Assembly (NCBI GenBank): GCA_033391075.1
Contig: JAWPMV010000001.1
Coordinates: 6,820,001 to 6,884,000, forward strand
DNA from: Bacteroidia bacterium
GTDB taxonomy: Bacteria > Bacteroidota > Bacteroidia > J057
Length of the DNA stretch: 64,000 nt
Direction of reading: 5' to 3'
In this document: piece by piece, positions 34,933-43,145 of the stretch
Numbering within the stretch: position 1 is the stretch's first letter
Layout of the letters: the number at the start of each line of letters is the position of its first letter
Made by a program: the position numbers and the translations under genes
The notes under the pieces: generated by a model
Seen by the model: the letters and a program-made list of their open reading frames with translations, nothing else
Told to the model about the DNA's origin: nothing
Databases searched by the model: none

Positions 34933-36018
34933 TTAATCCAAATAATCAATCCTGATATCATCAATATGCATCTCCGTACTCGGACCTACCAGGAAGCCAA
35001 TGGCATTGCCCATGAAGGGTTCGAATTCGAGGATGTCGTGATAAGTTTCATTTACGTAAAGATGGTAGAAATCTCCCGTTTTGCGGATGGTAATTTTATT
35101 GAAACCGTCGGGATTGAGGCTGGGGATTTTGTTTTGTGAAGAAACACCTACGGACCAGTTTCCGATGACTCCCGTTCTTTCTCGGTTGAAGCCGAGGAAA
35201 TAAAAATTGCTGCTATTGTTGCCGCCCCATTGGAACATACTCGTACCGGTTCCGGATACGATTTTGATGTTTGTTTCTATCTCAAAATCTCGTGTCTGAT
35301 CTATAATTTGATTTCTTTGGACAAAAATGCCTGATTCTGGAGACTTAGACTCAAATATGTACAGTCCATCTCGAATTTCTGCTCTAGATTGAGCTGAATT
35401 TCCAACTGTCCAGTTATTGCCATTATCGTCAAAACTTTCGTCCAAAACACTGGCAGTCGAAGTCGTGCTATTGTAGGCGGGCGAATTTTGGGCCCACTCA
35501 GGAGTTTCGGCCTGCTCTTCCAAAAATAGTTCGTCCAAATAATAATCCCGTTTGAAGCCAGTCAGGAGAGAGCCGTAAACCTGCTCTCCGGTAGAACGCA
35601 TCATGCTGGATATATTATTATTGGGCAGAAAGTCATCTCTGTGTTGAAGACGATCCAGAATGCAATGTCCCAATTCATGGAAGACGAGGATCTCACGATG
35701 ATATACATTGTTTTGCCAGTTGGCAGAAGTAGTATCCAATTCTATATGGGGGACAAATACATTGGCATTGTTGACGGGAGAGGTACAGAGTCCTGCGGCT
35801 TGTCCATTATTGAGATTTTCTCCAAAATCAACCCGTAGATTTTCAATATTGATATCGAGGCCTCTTTTACTGGCCTCAAATTCAAATGCATCTATATAAG
35901 GTTGAATGAGTTCGGGTACTTCATAAACCGGACCGGGAGCCGGACCTGGATCGCTTTCACAAGCCATCAAAAAAAGAAGTGAACTAAGTACCAGACTCAA
36001 TAAGGAAGAATGCCGCAT
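34933..36018 (-). CDS. Lipoprotein, putative zinc metallopeptidase plus LamG-like domain
   Basis: 361 residues. Lipoprotein signal with Cys20 (LLSLVLSSLLFLMACES). Residues about 35-180 contain HELGHCILDRLQH at 115-127, a HExxH zinc-peptidase motif (H115, E116, H119); a possible third ligand, His127, does not match metzincin spacing exactly, and a Gly is missing. Several acidic residues follow. Residues about 185-360 are a beta-rich jelly-roll (DESFDDNGNNWTVG, FEIETNIKIVSGTG, ITIRKTGDFYHLYVNE, HIDDIRIDYLD) like LamG/DUF1080 domains that bind sugars. It would sit on the outer face of a membrane and cleave peptides near a carbohydrate surface; substrate unknown. Confidence 0.78.
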   Translation of the reverse strand: MRHSSLLSLVLSSLLFLMACESDPGPAPGPVYEVPELIQPYIDAFEFEASKRGLDINIENLRVDFGENLNNGQAAGLCTSPVNNANVFVPHIELDTTSANWQNNVYHREILVFHELGHCILDRLQHRDDFLPNNNISSMMRSTGEQVYGSLLTGFKRDYYLDELFLEEQAETPEWAQNSPAYNSTTSTASVLDESFDDNGNNWTVGNSAQSRAEIRDGLYIFESKSPESGIFVQRNQIIDQTRDFEIETNIKIVSGTGTSMFQWGGNNSSNFYFLGFNRERTGVIGNWSVGVSSQNKIPSLNPDGFNKITIRKTGDFYHLYVNETYHDILEFEPFMGNAIGFLVGPSTEMHIDDIRIDYLD

Positions 36019-36169
36019 AAAAGATATAGATCAGAAGATTTTCAGCTATTTGACTAGCTCAAATCCAATACGTTTAATCAGGGTATTTCAATAGTAACGA
36101 AAATAAGGGAGAATCGGCTGCAGGCCAAACCACTTTTTCAATAATAATACACGCTTGTCCAGAATTCTC

Positions 36170-36757
36170 CTAAACTCCCACCCGAAACTCATCCAGGTAC
36201 TCTGCCAGCATGTCGAGATTGCTATCAAAAGTCCGTTTATCCAGGTGGGCCTTTGCCATTCCATAATTTCCGGCCAACATTGCCTGAAAAAAAGAAGCAA
36301 TCTGGACAGGTTTTGCCCTTTCGACGACAAATCCCCTTACTTGCCCTCGGTACAAGGCATCCGAAATGATATCTTTCACGCTGTCCTGCATGATTTCCAG
36401 CCTTTTTCGGAAGCCTTCGTCCAGAGGAGACATCTCCAAAGCGAGATTATGAACGGGATCTCCGAGCATCAGGTCCTTCGCTTCGGTTGTGAGCTTGATA
36501 CCGCTTAAAATAGACTGTAGAAAGCTAACAGGGTTGCCTTCATACTCCAAAAGTGGAAGATAAGGCTTGAGATATTCGGGCTGAATGACTTCTTCCAGGA
36601 TAGCATACCCCAAAACGGTCTTATTTTTGAAGTGATAGTAAAGGGCACCTTTGGTGACATCCATACTTTTCATCACTACATCAGCTCTCAATCCTTGAAA
36701 ACCTTTCACGCGCATATCTTCATAAACGCGTTCTAATATTCTCATCCGGGTATCCAT
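36170..36757 (-). CDS. TetR-family transcriptional regulator
   Basis: 195 residues from the ATG at 36757; the frame continues to 36805, but MDTRMRILERVYEDMRVKGF is the normal family start. N-terminal HTH (about 5-50) with GLRADVVMKSMDVTKGALYYHFKNKTVLGYAIL, the TetR recognition helix. The C-terminal ligand domain is helical and specific to each regulator. It probably represses neighbours or a transporter elsewhere in response to a small molecule. The gene ends about 150 bp from the lipoprotein gene start, both on the minus strand; recO lies upstream. Confidence 0.88.
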   Translation of the reverse strand: MDTRMRILERVYEDMRVKGFQGLRADVVMKSMDVTKGALYYHFKNKTVLGYAILEEVIQPEYLKPYLPLLEYEGNPVSFLQSILSGIKLTTEAKDLMLGDPVHNLALEMSPLDEGFRKRLEIMQDSVKDIISDALYRGQVRGFVVERAKPVQIASFFQAMLAGNYGMAKAHLDKRTFDSNLDMLAEYLDEFRVGV

Positions 36758-36812
36758 ATTCAGCAAAATAAGACCATACTTGCTGGTATGCAAAAAATCG
36801 ACCAAAAATTAC

Positions 36813-37547
36813 TTATTCTCCAAATACTTCTGCAAAGACTTTCATGGTTTGTGGGTATTTGAACCCGTCAATATGAAACTTGTAGTAATCAAAGAGGGTC
36901 TTAATGATAAAGCGTTTCATATTGCTGTCGAAAGTAATCTGCTGACAAGAATATGGAGACGGAAGTTCGTCGAGATTGCTATGCATGAAACGATGAAGAA
37001 AAGGAGCTACTTCATCTTCATTTTGTTTGGCTTTAGAAAAAATACCAGCACGTATGTCGAAGCTCAACCTCTGTGCTCCCTCACTTTGATCGTGAGGGAA
37101 AAAGCCTAAATGCCGGGTATGATGCAGGAGAAAGTAAATGAAGATTTGAATCAGTCTTTTCTCAGATCGATCCAGTTTCGTGATGATATTGTGCAGGAAA
37201 TTGTAGAGGGCTTCATTTTTCTCCTCTTCTTTTACGGTATCGTAAAAGATTTCCAACATAGCCAGGCCCAGAGAAAGTTTGACGGGTTGGGTCTGCACCT
37301 CATTTAAGTAGACCGAGATCTTACTTTCCGTGATCTTGTGCAGACTTCGATTTTCCTTATTGAGAAAGACACATTCGATGATGGAAAGGGGCTGGAAGTA
37401 ACTGTGCCGACTCTTGGCACGGGTCGAGCGATAGCCTTTGATCAGAAAACTTTTGATCCCAAAATCTTTGGTATAGATGGTGGTGATCAGGTTGGCGTCC
37501 TGATGTTTGAGCGTTCGTAATACGATTCCTTCAGTCTTACTTATCAA
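36813..37547 (-). CDS. recO: DNA repair protein RecO
   Basis: 244 residues if it starts at the TTG at 37547 (LISKTEGIVLRTLKHQDANL matches the RecO N-terminus MxxKTxGIVLR); an upstream TTG at 37586 would add 13 residues that do not fit the family and would overlap the likely promoter. OB fold about 1-80 (IYTKDFGIKSFLIKGYR, QPLSIIECVF), then the helical C-terminal half with LGLAMLEIFYDTVKEEEKN. No Cys4 zinc finger is visible, as in many Bacteroidota RecO proteins. RecO loads RecA on SSB-coated single-stranded DNA with RecR. Same strand as the TetR gene, 55 bp apart. Confidence 0.9.
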   Translation of the reverse strand: MISKTEGIVLRTLKHQDANLITTIYTKDFGIKSFLIKGYRSTRAKSRHSYFQPLSIIECVFLNKENRSLHKITESKISVYLNEVQTQPVKLSLGLAMLEIFYDTVKEEEKNEALYNFLHNIITKLDRSEKRLIQIFIYFLLHHTRHLGFFPHDQSEGAQRLSFDIRAGIFSKAKQNEDEVAPFLHRFMHSNLDELPSPYSCQQITFDSNMKRFIIKTLFDYYKFHIDGFKYPQTMKVFAEVFGE

Positions 37548-37607
37548 GTTGGAAAATGAGTTTGTGCTGGAACCTAAAATTAGCAAAAATTCGGCTCTAA
37601 AGAATAT

Positions 37608-38189
37608 TTACTGGTTCGACTTAGCCTTCAAGCTATAATTGGCACCCGAAGCGATCAAACTGGGACGGAGTTTATAAGCCAGATCCAGAATTTCTTTTTC
37701 CTCTTCATAAATCCCCAGCAGTTTGTCCCGATCTTCTTCTGTATTGATAGCCTTTACTTTACTGACCATAGGAGAAAGTGCATTTTTTGGGAAAAGGATG
37801 ACTTCTTCTATTTCATATCCTTCCCTTACACTTCCCAAAAGGTCAAGCGGATTGATCAAAACACTTTCTTCTCCTTGCTTGAGAATTGGCGCCAGGATCA
37901 ATAGCTGAATAGGGTGAAGGAGTTTTTCAATTAAGACTTTATTGGGAACAAGCTTTCCTCTTTCTTCCAGAAAAAACTTCCGCTGATCGGCAGAAAAGGC
38001 ATTATTATACACCATAGCCTCACTTAACAAAGCCGATATCCGCTTATTGACAAAGCGGGTATCATTGAGCTTTTCCCCAAATTGATCATGAATGAGAATA
38101 GCTTTCTCTTCAAATTTGAAGTTGTGGACCAGATCGCGAATCAGCATGCGATCTTTGAGGTTATCTTCTGTGAGGTAAAGGAGCTTCAA
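37608..38189 (-). CDS. Conserved protein of unknown function
   Basis: 193 residues, soluble, no signal peptide. The sequence begins MKLLYLTEDNLKDRMLIRDLVHNFKFEEKAIL and contains ALLSEAMVYNNAFSADQRKFF and a helical C-terminus (EEEKEILDLAYKLRP). The alternation of hydrophobic strands and helices suggests an alpha/beta fold related to amino-acid-kinase-like or CBS-like proteins, but I cannot place it. A near -7 box (TAATTTCG, minus strand, 38213-38220) precedes it. It lies upstream of recO with a gap of about 60 bp, and may be co-transcribed. Confidence 0.75.
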   Translation of the reverse strand: MKLLYLTEDNLKDRMLIRDLVHNFKFEEKAILIHDQFGEKLNDTRFVNKRISALLSEAMVYNNAFSADQRKFFLEERGKLVPNKVLIEKLLHPIQLLILAPILKQGEESVLINPLDLLGSVREGYEIEEVILFPKNALSPMVSKVKAINTEEDRDKLLGIYEEEKEILDLAYKLRPSLIASGANYSLKAKSNQ

Positions 38190-38291
38190 AGGATATGGGA
38201 TTTAAGTGTAAACGAAATTAGGGATTTTAGGGGAGAAATGAACTTTAGGGAATAAATTCATACCTTAATCTCTTAGGCCTAATATGAGAGC

Positions 38292-38681
38292 ATGAGCCAC
38301 ACTGACCAGGACAAAGGAACGGAATACGTATTGCGAATCGCGTTGGGGGTCATAACTCTTCTGCTCATCCTTCCCTGGATCAATTCCATCCTCACTTATT
38401 TTTTGGGCTTCTACCTTTTTCCTTCTCTGTATGGCTTTCGTTCGACTACCCTCTTTTACCTTCTTTTGTTAGCCTATTATATATACCTGCTGATAGGTGT
38501 CGAAACCATCGGACGAAAATCGAAAACCCTCTGGATTATCCGCTTCATTCTGGTGGGCTTTATCTCTATGCCCATATTCTGGTATTTTTTCGTTTGGAGG
38601 AAAGAAGAATACGCCCTCTTTTCGGAGGAAGAAAAAGCCGAGCAATTGAGGGATGAGCTAAATACTGTCGAAGAAGAATGA
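38292..38681 (+). CDS. Small polytopic membrane protein, unknown
   Basis: 129 residues with three membrane helices (about 15-40, 48-72, 80-100: VLRIALGVITLLLILPWI, STTLFYLLLLAYYIYLLIG, TLWIIRFILVGFISMPIFWYF) and an acidic C-terminal tail (SEEEKAEQLRDELNTVEEE). No family recognised. Its last codons overlap the next start by four bases (ATGA), so the two genes are translationally coupled. Confidence 0.78.
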   Translation: MSHTDQDKGTEYVLRIALGVITLLLILPWINSILTYFLGFYLFPSLYGFRSTTLFYLLLLAYYIYLLIGVETIGRKSKTLWIIRFILVGFISMPIFWYFFVWRKEEYALFSEEEKAEQLRDELNTVEEE

Positions 38682-39127
38682 ATTTTAGTGAATCGGACAT
38701 ACAGCTCTATTTCCCCGACTTCATTGCTAAAAGCCTCTCTTTTGATAAAGAAGCATATTTTCGGCAAGAGAATTTTAACAAAGCTCAAACCGAAGAATCC
38801 CTCGCCTCTTTAGTAGGAAAGAAAACCGTTTTTGAGTCTCTGCTTCTTTTCTGGATAAAGGCCTATCAAAAGGTATTGATATGGGAGGAGATTCTAGAGG
38901 AATGGGAGATCTTTACTCCGCCTATGTTTGTTGTGGATGCAAAGAAGACTTCCGGAGAAGTATTCTCAAGATCGATAAACGATATGTTTAAGAATTTACC
39001 CTATCCTCCTGATTTGCTTTTGCCCCCTTACAAAGCCTATCAACTCAAAGATGCCTGGGATCAGCGAATCTATCTGCTTGAAAATGAAGATAAATACCAA
39101 TTGGTATATTGGGATACAACTTCTTGA
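38678..39127 (+). CDS. Conserved hypothetical protein, coupled to the upstream membrane protein
   Basis: 149 residues, soluble, no signal peptide. Motifs such as PPMFVVDAKKTSGEVFSRSI and LPYPPDLLLPPYKAYQ give it a Pro-rich centre. No recognised family. The start overlaps the stop of the three-helix membrane protein; the two gene products probably work together at the membrane. Ends three bases from the convergent porZ gene. Confidence 0.75.
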   Translation: MNFSESDIQLYFPDFIAKSLSFDKEAYFRQENFNKAQTEESLASLVGKKTVFESLLLFWIKAYQKVLIWEEILEEWEIFTPPMFVVDAKKTSGEVFSRSINDMFKNLPYPPDLLLPPYKAYQLKDAWDQRIYLLENEDKYQLVYWDTTS

Positions 39128-39130
39128 AAC

Positions 39131-41428
39131 TTAACGAGCGATCACCGAAAACTTGCCTATACAGGCATTGTCGCCATTGTCATCGGCAATTAAGGCCAGA
39201 TAAATCCCGGAACGGACCTTTTCCCCTCGCACATCTCTTCCATCCCATACGGCAGTTCCTCCCTGCGACTGAATTTCGCGCACCAATAGGCCGGAAACTG
39301 TTGTGATTTTTACAATGGATCCTGTACCAGAGCCTCGAATCGTGATCCCGGATTCTGTATCGGTAAAAGCAGGATTAGGAAAAACAAAAACATCATTACA
39401 TTCTCTTGATCCGGCAGTGGCATCTCCCTGAAAGCTGATCAGTCCCAAAGAGGTAGCAAAAAATACTTCTCCTGTCGTTTGATCTACTTCGACATCATTC
39501 ACGACATTTGAAAGAAGCGGGCTGTTTTCTACAGTAAAAGTTTCTATTAATTCATCCCCATCTTCCGAAACCAGAAAAACACCATCATTGGTTGCCAGCC
39601 ATTTGCGATTGCCTCCATCTACTGCTATGGCATTGATGGTAGCTTCTCCCAAAAGAGGGCGACGATCAAAAACAGGAGGGCGAGCATCAACAATTTGTCT
39701 TTGAGAAATGGAAAAGGGATCGAAGAATACCACCACTCCCTGCGTGGTTCCCACCCAAATAAATCCATCCTGGTCTTTGGCTAAAGAGGTAACGGAATTG
39801 CTTGGAAGATCGCCTTGATTGATACCAGATTTCAAGGTCAGGGTCCAGTCATCAGAGACATCCAAAGGAGATTGTGCATCATTGTAAACCAAAACACCTT
39901 GATCTTCATTGATGATCCACTTACTTCCAAAATCATCCACAATCATATCCACAAAGTGATCATTATTGGGGATGCGGCTGGAATTGGCTGTAAACCATTC
40001 GCCTTCCGGGCTCTTTACCATGAGCGGAATTTGGGAAAAATCCAGACTTACCCAAAGATTTCCATTCAGGTCATAGTCCATTCCACTTACCCGGGCATTA
40101 TCGAGTTTGCTGATATCGCAAGGAGGAGCGATTACAGAGAGATCTGCATTTTCACAATTGTAAAAAGCCTCTTGAATCCCATTTTTTAGCTCAACCAAAC
40201 CTGTTCCCCAGGACGCCATCACAGCTTTACCTGCTGAATAATCATAAATTCCTCTAGCGAAACTGGTGCTAACTGTAGGATCAAGCGCTCCCGACTCTCC
40301 AGACAGTCTTTCCCATCCATTGTCTCGCGTATAATAATATACGCCAAGTCTATTGGGGTCCGTATTGAAAGACTGATTGTAGCCTTTGGGGGCAATGTAA
40401 ATTTCACCATTTCCTACAGCTATCCGGATGCAGTCATTGGTAGCAGGTCCGGTAGGCGAAAGGCTGAATTTTTCACCATCCAGAAATCCCAGTACACCCT
40501 GCCCATTGGTACAAGTGATGTATTTGCCCGGGGAAACAAAGTGAACATCTGTTACTTGTTGTCCATCGCTGAAAAAATCTCTCCTTGAACCATCAAACCC
40601 AAAAATCGAACTACGGGTAATGCGCCAGACAGATACGGCATCTTCAGAAAGGGTAAATCCATCTACTTTTTCATTGGAAGGATCAAAAGGTCCCCAGCTT
40701 CCATTTTCCCGAATCAATAAGGCATTGGGCGTACGCATCATCATGACGCTGCTATTGGATTCGATCTGCAAAAGATTCAAACTGGAGGTCAAGCCGTCCC
40801 GATTATTTTCATCCCGCCAAATAGAGGGGTCTTTTAAGTTGGGGAAATCAGCTGGAGCGGAGTAAAGCCCAAAGTCTTCCAGCAATACCCAAATCCGATT
40901 TTCCAGGACACTTACTCCGATCACATTGATCTGTGAAGGCAGGTTCGCAAACTGAGCGACATCTGTTTCTGGTAAGCCATTATTCAGATCATAAATCACC
41001 AAACCAAATTCGGTAGCGATATAAAGTTTATCGGACCTTCCGGCAAAGGCATTGATACGTTTTTGGGTGAAAAAGCTGTTTCTCTGAATATCTGTGAAGT
41101 ATTCAAATTGCCCGGCCTCGCGAAAGACATCTATCATACCATCCGCATAGCCCACAAAAACTCTATCTGCATCGGTATGATAAAAGATGGTGGTAGGATT
41201 GATTCCGCTTAAGCCTTCTATGGTTGAGAAAACCTGTGTTTCCCGATTTTCTAGATCATAGCTAAACATGCCTCCTCGGGTGATGGCATATACGATCCCA
41301 TTTCTGTCAACGGATTTAACACTGGAAGTATGGCTGAGGTAGGAGGTCCAGCTTTCAAGTTCATTTCCCTGTCCTAAGCTAATCAGGGAAAAAGCCAGTA
41401 TACATATACTGAGAAATAATTTCTTCAT
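39131..41428 (-). CDS. porZ: PorZ-like type IX secretion protein
   Basis: 765 residues. Signal peptide MKKLFLSICILAFSLISLGQ. Two beta-propeller regions: VKSVDRNGIVYAITRGGMFSYDLENRE and YADGMIDVF near the start, GFIWVGTTQGVVVFFDPF and RKWLATNDGVFLV later, the repeats of two-component-regulator propellers. The C-terminus is a T9SS-type domain (FVFPNPAFTDTESGITI, GIYLALIADDNGD). Length and order fit PorZ, a surface component of the T9SS attachment machinery in Porphyromonas that helps deliver the sugar anchor (A-LPS there). In this organism the anchor could differ. A perfect -7 box precedes it. It matches the T9SS-exported protein in this window. Confidence 0.85.
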   Translation of the reverse strand: MKKLFLSICILAFSLISLGQGNELESWTSYLSHTSSVKSVDRNGIVYAITRGGMFSYDLENRETQVFSTIEGLSGINPTTIFYHTDADRVFVGYADGMIDVFREAGQFEYFTDIQRNSFFTQKRINAFAGRSDKLYIATEFGLVIYDLNNGLPETDVAQFANLPSQINVIGVSVLENRIWVLLEDFGLYSAPADFPNLKDPSIWRDENNRDGLTSSLNLLQIESNSSVMMMRTPNALLIRENGSWGPFDPSNEKVDGFTLSEDAVSVWRITRSSIFGFDGSRRDFFSDGQQVTDVHFVSPGKYITCTNGQGVLGFLDGEKFSLSPTGPATNDCIRIAVGNGEIYIAPKGYNQSFNTDPNRLGVYYYTRDNGWERLSGESGALDPTVSTSFARGIYDYSAGKAVMASWGTGLVELKNGIQEAFYNCENADLSVIAPPCDISKLDNARVSGMDYDLNGNLWVSLDFSQIPLMVKSPEGEWFTANSSRIPNNDHFVDMIVDDFGSKWIINEDQGVLVYNDAQSPLDVSDDWTLTLKSGINQGDLPSNSVTSLAKDQDGFIWVGTTQGVVVFFDPFSISQRQIVDARPPVFDRRPLLGEATINAIAVDGGNRKWLATNDGVFLVSEDGDELIETFTVENSPLLSNVVNDVEVDQTTGEVFFATSLGLISFQGDATAGSRECNDVFVFPNPAFTDTESGITIRGSGTGSIVKITTVSGLLVREIQSQGGTAVWDGRDVRGEKVRSGIYLALIADDNGDNACIGKFSVIAR

Positions 41429-41459
41429 GTCTTTGGGCTTCTATGCTTAAAGCATTGCG

Positions 41460-41467
41460 CAAATCTA
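41460..41467 (-). promoter_or_regulatory. -7 promoter box (TAGATTTG) of porZ
   Basis: Exact TAnnTTTG match on the minus strand, 31 bp upstream of the porZ ATG. No clear -33 element. Confidence 0.5.
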
Positions 41468-41526
41468 CAAGAAAGATTGGCCCCTTGCTAGGGATAAATT
41501 ATTCTCAAAAAAGTCCTGAAAGACGC

Positions 41527-41548
41527 AGGGCCAGGAAAACCTGGCCCT
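41527..41548. terminator. GC-rich hairpin between the winged-helix gene and porZ
   Basis: Perfect 9-bp stem AGGGCCAGG / CCTGGCCCT with an AAAA loop. On the minus strand it lies after the small winged-helix gene stop; the T-run after it is weak (GCGTCTTTC), so termination is likely but not certain. Confidence 0.6.
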
Positions 41549-41582
41549 ATTGCGATAGTCGCATTAATGCGAATTGAAGAAA

Positions 41583-41825
41583 TTATTTTAACGAGTAGCG
41601 AGAAACGCCTCGATCGTAATCAAAATGCTTTTCCAAAATCCCGCGCGCATAGAGTTTTTGGAGTTTTCTTTCTGCCTGTGAAGGAGAAAGATAGGACCCG
41701 GCCGCCAATTCATCCGCAAAAATCTTACCGCCATGATGCTCAATCGTTTCCAGTAGGTCATCTTCCGGCATGATACCGAGATACTTATAATAGAAGCGCG
41801 CTATATAGGTTCTAAATGTCTTCAC
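41583..41825 (-). CDS. Small winged-helix protein
   Basis: 80 residues. N-terminal basic helix (MKTFRTYIARFYYKYLGI) followed by a winged-helix-like segment: LLETIEHHGGKIFADELAAGSYLSPSQAERKLQKLYARGILEKHFD, with the order helix, turn-helix, wing expected of a DNA-binding or protein-binding adaptor. Related small proteins occur in Bacteroidota as stand-alone wHTH proteins. It probably binds DNA, but no operator is apparent. Confidence 0.72.
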   Translation of the reverse strand: MKTFRTYIARFYYKYLGIMPEDDLLETIEHHGGKIFADELAAGSYLSPSQAERKLQKLYARGILEKHFDYDRGVSRYSLK

Positions 41826-41877
41826 GAAAATAACAGAACTGGGTCACAAAAACTGCACAATAATCATTCCTTAAACT

Positions 41878-42741
41878 TCAATCACAGGGCCGACTGTATT
41901 GTAATTCTAACATTTCATTGAAAAGGAAACAGGAATCTTCTGCGACCAGCCGAATGGTATTTTGAGTTGTTTCTATTCGAAAGTTAACCAGCTTGCTCAT
42001 TTGGCCACTTTTAAAAGTGTACTCATACAATTCTTCTCCTCTTTCAAAGTTTTTGCTCTTCAATCGTCCGCTATGTTTTTCAAAGGTATAAATGATGTTT
42101 CGTTCGCGATCTACATGATAGGCCCGGTCAAAATCATAGTATTTGATGCGGGGAATAAAGGAGCTTTCGCGGAAATAATTGGGCTCTCCAACGATATCCA
42201 GTGTTACGACTCCTGTGCGATAATCGATTTCATAATTACTGACCGCCAAAAGGCCCTGCTTCTGGGATAAGACCCATACTGCCCTTTCTTCCAGGGTTCT
42301 GACTCCTTTCTTGGATCTTCGCAGGACATAATAAATTTCGTCCTGGATGACATTATCATACTTTTTGTCAATCAGTAGATGATAATGTCGATCAGAGAAT
42401 TTTACCAGGGTATCTCCCAGATCGGCCTGAGGATCGAGAAAGACATGAGCATTTTGCAACTGCTGCCCAAACTCAACATAATAGGTTTTCGTATTTCCTT
42501 GTAACAAAAAACCACTTCCATAGCCCTCAAAGATATTATAGGAGAAAGGAAACATGGGAGCATTATCTCTCAAGCTGGGACTTGGGCTAAAGTGATACCA
42601 ATTGTTGGCATCCAGGAATACGGTATCCTGCACCAACTCGAAGGGAGCCTGGTTTATAAAGGTTTCATTGCAGGAAGTATGAATGAAACCCATGAGAATC
42701 ACAATGGCAAGTAACAGGATTTCCTGTAGCGAACGATTCAT
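41878..42741 (-). CDS. Lipoprotein of unknown function
   Basis: 287 residues from the ATG at 42741 (frame open to 42843, but MNRSLQEILLLAIVILMGFIHTSC is a lipoprotein signal with Cys24, and the promoter box 42783-42790 makes the longer form unlikely). The remainder is a beta-rich domain with many aromatic residues: FELVQDTVFLDANNWYHFSP, GSGFLLQGNTKTYYVEFGQQ, DFDRAYHVDRERNIIYTFEKHSGRLKSKNF. No recognised family or catalytic motif. Monocistronic, with a very good promoter. Confidence 0.82.
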   Translation of the reverse strand: MNRSLQEILLLAIVILMGFIHTSCNETFINQAPFELVQDTVFLDANNWYHFSPSPSLRDNAPMFPFSYNIFEGYGSGFLLQGNTKTYYVEFGQQLQNAHVFLDPQADLGDTLVKFSDRHYHLLIDKKYDNVIQDEIYYVLRRSKKGVRTLEERAVWVLSQKQGLLAVSNYEIDYRTGVVTLDIVGEPNYFRESSFIPRIKYYDFDRAYHVDRERNIIYTFEKHSGRLKSKNFERGEELYEYTFKSGQMSKLVNFRIETTQNTIRLVAEDSCFLFNEMLELQYSRPCD

Positions 42742-42782
42742 GGATAGGGAATAAATACCCTTAGGTCTGGGAATAAGCTTAA

Positions 42783-42814
42783 CAAAGCTACGCCTTGTGG
42801 CTTTCTTTAACAAA
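42783..42814 (-). promoter_or_regulatory. Bacteroidota-type promoter (TTTG, 20 bp, TAGCTTTG)
   Basis: On the minus strand TTTG (42811-42814) and TAGCTTTG (42783-42790) are separated by exactly 20 bp, the standard -33/-7 layout of Bacteroidota. The ATG at 42741 follows 41 bp later. Best promoter in the window. Confidence 0.8.
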
Positions 42815-42854
42815 ATTGCAAAGCACATTCGAACCTGACACAATCTTAATACGA

Positions 42855-42980
42855 ATGAAAATCGGTGGAATTATTATTAGGAAAGATTTTATCTCAAGTT
42901 CTCCTGAATTATTTGGCTTTTTACAGAATGATGTCGAATGGGATAGGAGGATGCCTGATAAATTACTATTTGGATGTTAA
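42855..42980 (+). pseudogene. Possible N-terminal remnant of an AlkB-like 2OG-Fe(II) oxygenase
   Basis: 41 codons from ATG 42855: IIIRKDFISSSPELFGFLQN, then DVEWDRRMPDKLLFG. Bacteroidota AlkB-like dioxygenases start with a similar segment (an FI-x-x-x-x-x-LF-x-x-L stretch, then a xW(D/N)xRM motif and an SFG-type sequence). Here the frame stops right after FGC and no HxD or RxxxxxR iron or 2-oxoglutarate site follows in any frame downstream, so the bulk of the protein is missing. It is short, so chance resemblance is possible. Confidence 0.4.
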
Positions 42981-43145
42981 GTCGAAAATGGGCGAATGAA
43001 CCTTAGCCTCAAAGCCATTAAATAAGGAGAGAAAAGAATCTCATTTTCTGCTTTTCTATCCTCTTTATCTGCAAATGACAAAATTGAAGAAACACATATC
43101 CAAAAATCCTGTTTACCTTTAAAGTCTCAGTAAAAATCTTATTCC
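42981..43145 (+). promoter_or_regulatory. Spacer before the ABC ATPase gene
   Basis: The stretch from the lipoprotein promoter (42742) to the ABC gene (43146) holds, besides the AlkB-like remnant, only a likely -7 box TACCTTTA near 43116, about 30 bp upstream of the ATG. Nothing else is visible. Confidence 0.4.
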
